Source of the DNA: Flavobacterium tagetis
GTDB lineage: Bacteria; Bacteroidota; Bacteroidia; Flavobacteriales; Flavobacteriaceae
Assembly: GCF_016735615.1 (NCBI RefSeq)
Contig: NZ_JAERSF010000002.1
Span: 744,001 to 808,000 of the forward strand
Length of the DNA stretch: 64,000 nt
Direction of reading: 5' to 3'
This document shows positions 42,401 through 50,355 of this stretch, piece by piece. The translations under genes and the position numbers were made by a program. The notes under the pieces are model-generated. The model made no database searches. It was not told where the DNA came from and saw nothing but the letters and a program-made list of their open reading frames with translations. Position 1 is the first letter of the stretch, and each line of letters begins with the position of its first letter.

Positions 42401-45400
42401 TGCGGGTGGAGCATTCACAAGTGTTCAAGTTCGCTTAACAGGACTATTAACTGCACTTTCTTCTTTAGATATATATGATGCTTCTTACAGATTTGCAAAT
42501 GCTACCATCACAGGAGCAGCAACGCCAATCTGTGAAGGACAGACAGCTTCGTTGTCAGCTTCGTCAACAGGAGGAGAAACTTTTGTTTGGTATGACGCTT
42601 CTACAGGAGGCAATATTGTAAGTGTAGCTCCAACAGCTCCATTAACAACAACAACGACATACTATTTAGAAGCTACACGTGGAGGAACTTGTGTAAACAG
42701 TTTACGCCAAGCAGTTACTGTTACAGTATTGCCAATTCCAACAGGTGCAAACATTAATGTTGCAAACCCTATTGAAGCAACTTGTGCAGGAGCGGCAGTA
42801 ATAGCTCCTACGACAACAATTGCTGGAGCTACATTTAAATATTATAAAGATCAAAATAAAGGAACAGAAATTGTAGATGGAAGTGTAGATGGAAATATAA
42901 CATTTGTAAAAGATCCTATTACTGGTGATCTTTCATTAACTGGTTTGACTGCTTTGAATTCTCCTTACAATTTATATATTTCTGCAGTTAACGGAGGTAC
43001 TTGTGAGAATGTAAATGGAGATTTAAAACAAGTAACAGTTAATTTCCCTTCAACAACATCATTAACTGTTATCGCTACTCCATTGCAAGCTTGTGGTAGT
43101 GCTAATTTGGCTAATGCAATTACTAACTTTGATTCAACTGTTACTTATACATTTTATGATCCTTCAAATAATGTAATGACAGTCGAAGCTGCTGCAAATG
43201 TGACAGTAAGTGGTATTTATTCTATTGAAGCACAGAGTGCTACTAGCACTTGTCCGTCAGCTAAGCTGCCTGTAACGGTAACAATTAATGAAGTGCCAAC
43301 TTTAGTAGTGACTAATCCGCAAGAATCTGTAAATGTTGGAACTGACGTTGCATTAAATGCGACTTCTACTGGAACCATCACATGGTTTAATCCACAAGGA
43401 GTTGCAATTGCAGGTCCTCCGTTTACAACTGGCCCGTTGAATGTTCCAGGAGTTTACACTTATACTGCTGTAGCAACTATTGGGACTTGTACTACCACCA
43501 CAACTAAAATAATAAATGTGATAGACCTTACAAGCTGTCAAGACTTAACAGATCGAGTTTATGCTACAGGACAAACTAAAGGTTCTATAATTACTGGTGA
43601 TGTTTTAAATGGTGTAAATGCAGTCGATGGAAACCCTCAAACATTCTCAACAATTAGCACAACTGTAGGGCTTTTAGGTGTTGGAACAACGTGGCAAAAT
43701 TTAACTTGGCCTTCTAATATAGCTAAAGGTACTCCTGTTACAGTTAAATTAGGTTCTGAATATAATTTATTGGCTGTTGCTCAGAATTTATCAGTAGTGG
43801 GTACAAAAAATGGTAATCTTATTGGTACAGGACAGCCAGTATCAGGGTCATTATTAAATTTACTTTCAGGAGATAATACTTATGAGTTTACTTTTGTTCC
43901 TTCAGATGCATCAGGTCCACAAGATTATGATGGTATTCGTATTGTATCTTCTTCAGTTTTAAGTGTAGCTCAAAATACAAAAGTATTTGAGGCTTATTAT
44001 AAAAAACCGGTTACTTCAGTTACTTGTACATCAGGAGATATTCAAGATATTTTTTATGGCGCAACAGATTTAGGAATCGGAGCGGCAACTGCTCTGATAG
44101 GAGTAAGTGATGTTTGGAACGTTGCTGATAAGGATGTCGCTACTTTTGCAACAATGTATAGTGGGGCAGGAGTTTTAGCGGCTGCAGATCTAACAGTACA
44201 ATTTAAAACACCATCTGTTATTAGCGATACCTTAAGAATTGTGGTTTCAAAACCAGGAACTCTTTTAAGCGTGAATCTGCTTACAGGATTTTCAGTTCAA
44301 CGTTATTTAGGAAATGTGGCAGTTGGTGCTCCAATTGAAAACACAAGTACTTTATTAAGCATAAAATTATTGCCAGGAAATACATTGGCAATGGTATTGG
44401 TGTCTTCTCCAACAGAAATTTATGATAGAGTTAGAATCCGTTTAGGAGGTGTTGCTGGAGTGTTAGATTTCTTAAGAGTTCATACTGTAGAAAGAACAGC
44501 TAATACCACAGTTATTGGTGCAGATCCGCAGAATAAAATTACGGTCTGTCCAGGAACCGAGATTGAACTTCAAATACCTGAAGTAGCTTGTTCTACATAT
44601 CGATGGTACGATGCAGAAACAGGTGGAAACTTAGTTGCAAGCGGACCTACTTTTACAGTGCCAGATAATTTAACTGCAGGTATTTACAGATATTATGTAC
44701 AGCCAGTACGTTATGGTTGTGAAAATTATGCAAGAGGAGAAGTTACTGTTGAAGTAAAAGCTTCTGCTCCAGTAAATGCTTTAACAGATATTACTTTAAA
44801 CGGAGGAACAACAACATCAATTTGTTCTGCTTCTGGAACGGTAACTTTAGCAACAGGTTTAAGCGGAACGCCAGTTTTAACAAATCCTGTTTATCATTGG
44901 TATCGTTTTGATGGAACAACAAGTCAGTTAATTCCGGGAGAAACAACTGCACAATTGATAGTAAACGGATTGGCTCCGGGAACTTATACTTATTTTGTTG
45001 GAGTAAGTTCTGATGAATTGTGTGAAACTGCAGCAGCAGACAGAAAACAAATTACATTCACAATTTTACCTCCTTCGACAGTAAATGATATTACAGTTGA
45101 TGATGTAACAGTTTGTAATGGTGTTCCAGCATCTTTAACTCCGTCAGCACCAACATTAACTAGTCCAGTATTCACTTGGTACTTAGATGCTAATAAAACA
45201 CAGCCAATTACAAATGGAGCTGTAATAGCGGGAGTTACTTATGCAATAGATGCAGCTGGTATTTTAACTGCTACAGGTTTAACAAAAGCAGTAAGTCCGA
45301 TAACCTATTATGTAGCAGTTTCAAGCACTAATACGTGCGAAAATTTAGCAGGAACATTACAAGATGCAGTAATTATAGTTAGCGATCCAAATACGCCAAC

Positions 45401-48400
45401 AACTACAAACGATACTCAGAATTTCTGTTTATCTTCTGCATCTACAGTTGCAAATATTCAAGTAAACGAGAGCAATGTTATTTGGTATGATGCAGCGATA
45501 GGCGGAAATGTAATTGCCTCAACGACTCCTTTAGTAAGCAGAATTTATTACGGAGCAGCTACAGATGCACTTACAGGCTGTGAAAGTTCAGTAAGATTGG
45601 AAGTAACAGTAAATGTAAATGATCCAGCGACTCCTACATCTACAAATAATCCTCAGAATTTCTGTTTGGTAAACGCACCGACTGTTGCTGACCTTCAGGC
45701 AAATGAGACAGGCGTTATCTGGTATCTTTCTGCTGCGGGAGGAACTGCATTAGATCCGACAACAGCGTTGGTTAACGGAACAATCTATTATGGAGCTATA
45801 AAAGATGTTGCAGGCTGCGAGAGTTCAGTTCGATCATCAATAACAGCAAATGTTACTGATCCAGCGACTCCAACATCTATCAACAATCCTCAAAATTTCT
45901 GTCTGGTAAACGCACCAACTGTTGCTGACCTTCAGGCAAATGAGACAGGCGTTGTCTGGTATCTTTCTTCTGCAGGAGGAACTTCGTTAGATCCGACAAC
46001 AGCGTTGGTTAACGGAACAATATACTATGGATCTATAAAAGATGTTGCAGGCTGTGAGAGTTCAGTTCGATCATCAATAACAGCAAATGTTACTGATCCT
46101 GGAACTCCTACATCTACAAATAATCCTCAGAATTTCTGTTTGGTAAACGCACCGACTGTTGCTGATCTTCAGGCAAATGAAGCAGGCGTTGTATGGTATC
46201 TTTCTTCTGCAGGAGGAACTTCATTAGATCCAACGACAGCATTGGTTAACGGAACAATCTATTATGGAGCTATAAAAGATTTACAAGGCTGCGAGAGTTC
46301 AGTTCGATCATCAATAACAGCAAATGTTACTGATCCTGGAACTCCTACATCTACAAATAATCCTCAGAATTTCTGTTTGGTAAACGCACCGACTGTTGCT
46401 GACCTTCAGGCAAATGAGACAGGCGTTATCTGGTATCTTTCTGCTGCAGGAGGAACTGCATTAGATCCGACGACAGCATTGGTTAACGGAACAATCTATT
46501 ATGGAGCTATAAAAGATGTTGCAGGCTGTGAAAGCTCAGTTAGATCAATAATAACAGCAAATGTTACTGATCCAGCAACTCCGACATCTACAAATAGTAC
46601 TCAGGATTTCTGTCTTGTAAATGGGCCGACAGTTGCTAATCTTCAGGCAAATGAAGCAGGCGTTGTATGGTATCTTTCTTCTACAGGAGGAACTTCGTTA
46701 GACCCAACGACAGCATTGGTTGATGGAACAGTTTATTATGGAGCTATAAAAGATGCTGCAGGCTGCGAAAGCTCTGTTAGATCAATAATAACAGTAAATG
46801 TTACTGATCCAGCGACTCCAACATCTACAAATAACCCTCAGAATTTCTGTCAGGTAAATGTACCTACGGTCGCTGACCTTCAGGCAAATGAAGCAGGTGT
46901 GGTGTGGTATCTTTCTTCTACAGGAGGAACTTCATTAGATCCGACAACAGTATTGGTAAACGGAACAGTTTATTATGGAGCAATTAAAGATGTGGCAGGC
47001 TGTGAGAGTTCAGTTCGATCAGCAATAACAGTAAATGTTGCCGATCCAGGAACACCAACATCTACAAATAGTACTCAGAATTTCTGTCTTGTAAATGCGC
47101 CGACTGTTGCTAATCTTCAGGCAAATGAGGCGGGTGTGGTGTGGTATCTTTCTTCTACGGGAGGAACTTCATTAGATCCAACGACAGCATTGGTAAACGG
47201 AACAGTTTATTATGGAGCAATTAAAGATATGGCAGGCTGTGAGAGTTCAGTGAGATCATCAATAACAGTAAATGTAAACGATCCAGGAACACCGACTTTA
47301 GTAACACCTGGACAGCAAAACTTCTGTGTAGTAAATGGGCCTACTTTTGCAAGTGTTCAGTTCAATCAGACAAACATCGTTTGGTATACAGCTCTAACAG
47401 GCGGAACAATGATTGCGTCAACGACAGCTTTAATAACAGGCCAGTATTTCGCAGCAATTTCAGATCCAGCAACAGGTTGTGAAAGTACTACAAGATTACC
47501 GGTTGATGTGAATGTAACTGATCCAGCAACACCAACAACAAATGCTGCTGCACAGACTTTCTGTACAGGTACAAATCCGACAGTTGCTAATATTCAAGTG
47601 AATGAAAGCAATGTAGTTTGGTATACAGCTCAAACAGGAGGGACAGCTTTAGCTTCTACAGCTGCGCTAAATACTCAAACTTATTTTGGAGCAATTAAAG
47701 ATCCAGCAACAGGATGCGAAAGCAGTGTAAGATTACAAGTAGCAGTTACAGTTGGAAACACAATAAATCCAACAACAAATAATACAGCACAGACTTTCTG
47801 TTCTGCAAATGCACCAACTATTGCGAATATTCAAGTAAATGAAAGCAATGTAACATGGTTTACAGCAGCAACAGGAGGAACAGCGATTCCTGCAGGAACA
47901 GTGCTTACATCTGGAGTATATTTCGGAAATATTGTTGATCCAGCAGGTTGCGAAAGTTCAACTCGTCTTCAGGTAACAGTAACAGTAGTCGATCCGAGTC
48001 CAACTCCAACTACAGCAAACACAACTCAAAACTTCTGTGCTTTAAATTCGCCAACAGTGGCTAATATTCAAGTAAACGAAGCAAATGTTGTTTGGTATGG
48101 TATAGCTACGGGAGGGACAGCAATTCCACCAACAACAGCTCTTACAACAGGTACTTATTATGGTGCGGTTTCAAGTGCTATAGGATGCGAGAATCCAGCA
48201 AGATTGGCTGTTACGGTAAATGTAAATTCACCAAGTGTAATTACAACGCCAAGAACAACGCAGACATTCTGTTTATCTGCTTTGCCAACATTAGCTAATA
48301 TTTTGGTAAACGAAACAAACGTAGTTTGGTATGCGTCTGCAACTGGTGGAACTCCATTAGCAAATACAACTCCGCTTACAGCAACTACTTACTATGCAGG

Positions 48401-49364
48401 ATCTTTAGCTAACACATTTAATGGTTGTGATAATGGACCAAGATTAGGTGTTACAATTGCATTCGAAAATGATGCTGCAGTTCAACTTGCTACTACAGAT
48501 GATACTCCATGTGTATTCAAAGGGGTAACTTATTCAATAGCAAATGGAAAATCTAATTATGTATGGACTATTAACGGAGGCACAATTGTTTCAGGCGGAG
48601 GTACGAACGATGGATCTGTAACCGTTTCTTGGTCAGATATTGGGCCAGGAACCGTAACAGTAGCTTATGTTAACAATTGTGACGAAAGAACAATTAAGAC
48701 ATTAAATGTTACTGTTGCAAGCTGTTCAGATTTAACCATTACTCATACAGTTGATAATCCAACTCCAAATTTTGGTGATCAGGTAACATTTACTATAACA
48801 GTAAATAATGTCGGAGAAGGCGATTTCATTAACACACTTGTTAGCGATTTACTTCCAAGTGGTTTACAATTAGTGAGTTCATCTGCAACATCAGGAACAT
48901 ATGATCCAGCAACACAGCTTTGGACAATACCAACGCTAAATGCAGGTCAGAGTGTAGTATTAACAATTGTTGCAGAAGTATTGCCAAACGGTAATTATAC
49001 AAGTGTAGCAACTGTAGAAACTTCAACTCCTTTAGATGTTGATGCTTCAAACAATTCAGCTTCAGTTACATTAGAACCAATTTGTTTAACTGTTTACAAT
49101 GAGTTTACTCCAAATAATGATGGTAAAAACGATTTGTTCAGAATAGATTGTATTGAGTCTTATCCAAACAACGAGCTGAAAGTATTTAACAGATACGGAG
49201 CGTTAGTGTATAGTAAAGCACATTATGAAAATGATTGGAACGGAACAGCAAATGTATCCGGTGTAATTAATAGAGGAGATATGCTGCCAACAGGTACTTA
49301 TTTTTATGTGATAACCATTGGAGATGGAACGGTTAAAAAAGGCTGGTTGTCTATCATGAGATAA
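39465..49364 (+). CDS. Giant type IX-secreted adhesin (Ig-like repeats, gliding-motility C-terminal domain)
   Basis: I start at the ATG at 39465 (3299 residues), which opens a signal peptide ending NAFSQ. The in-frame TTG at 39393 would add 24 unlikely residues. Domains: a ~150-residue unassigned module occurs at about 38-190, 450-604, 859-1012, 1355-1515 and 1519-1681. Between and after these lie diverged CHU_C-associated Ig-like domains (C...NWYDAATGG...TYYVEA...C). Residues 2053-2605 are seven 79-residue near-identical Ig-like repeats; five diverged copies and a PKD-like segment follow. A DUF11 domain covers about 3087-3205. The last ~94 residues (FTPNNDGKNDLFRI...GTYFYVITIGDG) are a type B type IX sorting domain. 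SprF- and OmpA-like genes follow, as with SprB-like adhesins. A surface adhesion or gliding role is inferred. Confidence 0.93.
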   Translation: MKKKFTFCNLFQKRLLGLLTLFFICTNAFSQTVCRPVSQTNSAGGGLLCLGVDVNSPANAYDSAGLSTYATLTNGVAVLGCFAEETMTLNQTARAGDQVAIYFGTGNGLLDLSLLANATVQAKNSGTNVGSSVALNSPLLNLNLLSGNTVAVAKFPITGDTNQIQIQVGGGLLSLLVSLRVYDVRLEFAQPTVSGGLSQTVCAGVPTTLTATPAAGTTLAWYSSEFSTTALAVGNTYTTPALASNTTYYIGITRAAGCEGNVRVPVVLNVSNPAIPAISNVGTTVCSTGATQQTTLSVVNAVPGTTYNWYSSSTGGPALASGTTYSPTVPLGTTQFFVEAAIGTCVSSRTQVNVVSTAVPSTPTVLTQSVTIQSGQNATLNATTSESGVQLNWYESATGGTAVATNTATFTTPILTATKTYYVEAQSPNGNCVSATRVPVTVTVQPSALGGCLEASSQVTSQVGICLLCNATNPNFSVDGNPATAARLTIPANVVGSMQQTLQFTNPGKAGDRVDVDLELPGGLADVQLLSVISLATYNGATYNNDRVAINNPLITLQLLSGTRYRASVTAGANFDRVEVRLGGIAGLLTNLDIYQATYIYKAPVVSGDTTICSGTTTTLTAALAVGETVNWYNVPTGGTSLASIASYTTPALTAPTIYYVEVTRNGCVNSERSSVQVSIENPVLPTVNASPTTICNGQSTTLTVQAPVAGTTYNWYDAATGGNLVFTGNSFTTPALTADVTYHVEAVIGSCSTATRTAVPLTVNPLPATPTFASSDVLIQSGQTVTLEVQNPVAGVRYNWYDVATGGASIAFDTTTFTPSPALTANKTYYVEASNVLTDCANPVRGVINVTVINAISNCLRANSQVVTKGGLTGCLSCGSANDGNSVDNDNTTATTLSVPLGVVDYIQQTLTFTSSGQAGDIIDVELGIPAGLLDISALSNISLQSFNGGAPNGDQTNISSLLNIQLLGGNRFRASLVAGGAFTSVQVRLTGLLTALSSLDIYDASYRFANATITGAATPICEGQTASLSASSTGGETFVWYDASTGGNIVSVAPTAPLTTTTTYYLEATRGGTCVNSLRQAVTVTVLPIPTGANINVANPIEATCAGAAVIAPTTTIAGATFKYYKDQNKGTEIVDGSVDGNITFVKDPITGDLSLTGLTALNSPYNLYISAVNGGTCENVNGDLKQVTVNFPSTTSLTVIATPLQACGSANLANAITNFDSTVTYTFYDPSNNVMTVEAAANVTVSGIYSIEAQSATSTCPSAKLPVTVTINEVPTLVVTNPQESVNVGTDVALNATSTGTITWFNPQGVAIAGPPFTTGPLNVPGVYTYTAVATIGTCTTTTTKIINVIDLTSCQDLTDRVYATGQTKGSIITGDVLNGVNAVDGNPQTFSTISTTVGLLGVGTTWQNLTWPSNIAKGTPVTVKLGSEYNLLAVAQNLSVVGTKNGNLIGTGQPVSGSLLNLLSGDNTYEFTFVPSDASGPQDYDGIRIVSSSVLSVAQNTKVFEAYYKKPVTSVTCTSGDIQDIFYGATDLGIGAATALIGVSDVWNVADKDVATFATMYSGAGVLAAADLTVQFKTPSVISDTLRIVVSKPGTLLSVNLLTGFSVQRYLGNVAVGAPIENTSTLLSIKLLPGNTLAMVLVSSPTEIYDRVRIRLGGVAGVLDFLRVHTVERTANTTVIGADPQNKITVCPGTEIELQIPEVACSTYRWYDAETGGNLVASGPTFTVPDNLTAGIYRYYVQPVRYGCENYARGEVTVEVKASAPVNALTDITLNGGTTTSICSASGTVTLATGLSGTPVLTNPVYHWYRFDGTTSQLIPGETTAQLIVNGLAPGTYTYFVGVSSDELCETAAADRKQITFTILPPSTVNDITVDDVTVCNGVPASLTPSAPTLTSPVFTWYLDANKTQPITNGAVIAGVTYAIDAAGILTATGLTKAVSPITYYVAVSSTNTCENLAGTLQDAVIIVSDPNTPTTTNDTQNFCLSSASTVANIQVNESNVIWYDAAIGGNVIASTTPLVSRIYYGAATDALTGCESSVRLEVTVNVNDPATPTSTNNPQNFCLVNAPTVADLQANETGVIWYLSAAGGTALDPTTALVNGTIYYGAIKDVAGCESSVRSSITANVTDPATPTSINNPQNFCLVNAPTVADLQANETGVVWYLSSAGGTSLDPTTALVNGTIYYGSIKDVAGCESSVRSSITANVTDPGTPTSTNNPQNFCLVNAPTVADLQANEAGVVWYLSSAGGTSLDPTTALVNGTIYYGAIKDLQGCESSVRSSITANVTDPGTPTSTNNPQNFCLVNAPTVADLQANETGVIWYLSAAGGTALDPTTALVNGTIYYGAIKDVAGCESSVRSIITANVTDPATPTSTNSTQDFCLVNGPTVANLQANEAGVVWYLSSTGGTSLDPTTALVDGTVYYGAIKDAAGCESSVRSIITVNVTDPATPTSTNNPQNFCQVNVPTVADLQANEAGVVWYLSSTGGTSLDPTTVLVNGTVYYGAIKDVAGCESSVRSAITVNVADPGTPTSTNSTQNFCLVNAPTVANLQANEAGVVWYLSSTGGTSLDPTTALVNGTVYYGAIKDMAGCESSVRSSITVNVNDPGTPTLVTPGQQNFCVVNGPTFASVQFNQTNIVWYTALTGGTMIASTTALITGQYFAAISDPATGCESTTRLPVDVNVTDPATPTTNAAAQTFCTGTNPTVANIQVNESNVVWYTAQTGGTALASTAALNTQTYFGAIKDPATGCESSVRLQVAVTVGNTINPTTNNTAQTFCSANAPTIANIQVNESNVTWFTAATGGTAIPAGTVLTSGVYFGNIVDPAGCESSTRLQVTVTVVDPSPTPTTANTTQNFCALNSPTVANIQVNEANVVWYGIATGGTAIPPTTALTTGTYYGAVSSAIGCENPARLAVTVNVNSPSVITTPRTTQTFCLSALPTLANILVNETNVVWYASATGGTPLANTTPLTATTYYAGSLANTFNGCDNGPRLGVTIAFENDAAVQLATTDDTPCVFKGVTYSIANGKSNYVWTINGGTIVSGGGTNDGSVTVSWSDIGPGTVTVAYVNNCDERTIKTLNVTVASCSDLTITHTVDNPTPNFGDQVTFTITVNNVGEGDFINTLVSDLLPSGLQLVSSSATSGTYDPATQLWTIPTLNAGQSVVLTIVAEVLPNGNYTSVATVETSTPLDVDASNNSASVTLEPICLTVYNEFTPNNDGKNDLFRIDCIESYPNNELKVFNRYGALVYSKAHYENDWNGTANVSGVINRGDMLPTGTYFYVITIGDGTVKKGWLSIMR
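45621..47279 (+). repeat. Seven tandem 237-bp repeats inside the adhesin gene
   Basis: Unit starts (each beginning GATCC at the D-P codons) are at 45621, 45858, 46095, 46332, 46569, 46806 and 47043; the next start is 47280. Every step is exactly 237 bp (79 codons). Units share long identical stretches including synonymous sites. A diverged unit precedes (45384), and further diverged ones follow. Confidence 0.95.
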
Positions 49365-49411
49365 CCCACTTCTATTAATCATCTAATTAATTAAACTAAA
49401 TAAGTATCGTT

Positions 49412-50344
49412 ATGAAACTATATATAAAATCATTAGAAACATATTTCATTTTAATATGTTCTTTTATTACGGTTTGCGCTTCGGCACAGCAAGATCCCGA
49501 GTATACGCAGTATATGTATAACACTATGGCGGTAAATCCAGCGTATGCTGGATCTACCGGAACCATAGAGGCAGCACTTTTATATCGTTCTCAATGGGTA
49601 GGAATGCCAGGTGCTCCAGAAACCCAATCTTTCTCCGTTCATTCTCCACTTAGAAATGAAAAGCTTGGAGTAGGTTTAAGCGTTGTAAATGATAAAATCG
49701 GACCTTCAAATGAACTATATCTTGATGGAAATTTTTCTTATTCATTGCCACTTGGTTATGAAAAAAGATTGGCTTTTGGTATTAAAGCTGGTACAAGAAT
49801 GTTAAACGTCGATTGGTCTAAAGGAAGATATTATGATGATGACGATGTTTTGTTAAATCAGAACATTAACAATCAGATGAAACTAGCAGTAGGAGCAGGG
49901 ATTTACTATTATACAGAAAAGTGGTATGTAGGATTTTCTATCCCGAGTTTTATTCAGAATGATTACTATGACGATGTTCGCGAATCTATTGATTATGATC
50001 GTTTGCATTACTATTTAATGGGAGGTTATGTTTTTGATTTGAATCCAAATTTGAAATTTAAACCAGCGTTTTTAGTAAAAGCAGTAAGCGGAGCTCCACT
50101 TACCGCAGATATATCAGCAAATTTCATGATTCAGGAAAAGTTTGTTATAGGAGGAGCGTATCGAACAGATGATTCGATAAGCATACTGGCAGGTTTTCAA
50201 ATTTCACCAAGTTTCTTTCTTGGATATGCTTTTGATTACACTGTAAGCCAATTGAACAAATACAACGATGGTTCTCACGAATTCATCTTGCGTTATCAAT
50301 TTGTGCAAAAACAAAGTAAAATTAAATCTCCTCGATTCTTCTAA
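49412..50344 (+). CDS. PorP/SprF-family type IX secretion outer-membrane protein
   Basis: This 310-residue protein has a signal peptide ending CASAQ. The family signature follows at once: QDPEYTQYMYNTMAVNPAYAGS, then YRSQWVGMPGAPETQSFSVHSP and GVGLSVVNDKIGPSNE. The C-terminal beta-strands (GYAFDYTVSQLNKYNDGSHEFILRYQF) close an outer-membrane barrel. SprF-like proteins are needed for secretion or surface attachment of their adjacent type B sorting-domain adhesin. The gene starts 47 bp after the giant adhesin and 11 bp before an OmpA-like gene, which is the usual order. Confidence 0.94.
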   Translation: MKLYIKSLETYFILICSFITVCASAQQDPEYTQYMYNTMAVNPAYAGSTGTIEAALLYRSQWVGMPGAPETQSFSVHSPLRNEKLGVGLSVVNDKIGPSNELYLDGNFSYSLPLGYEKRLAFGIKAGTRMLNVDWSKGRYYDDDDVLLNQNINNQMKLAVGAGIYYYTEKWYVGFSIPSFIQNDYYDDVRESIDYDRLHYYLMGGYVFDLNPNLKFKPAFLVKAVSGAPLTADISANFMIQEKFVIGGAYRTDDSISILAGFQISPSFFLGYAFDYTVSQLNKYNDGSHEFILRYQFVQKQSKIKSPRFF

Positions 50345-50355
50345 AAACAAAACTT

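Noticed and set aside
45621..47279. Regular repeats considered as a CRISPR array
   Set aside because: The 237-bp units are coding, contiguous and lack spacers; they encode Ig-like domains.
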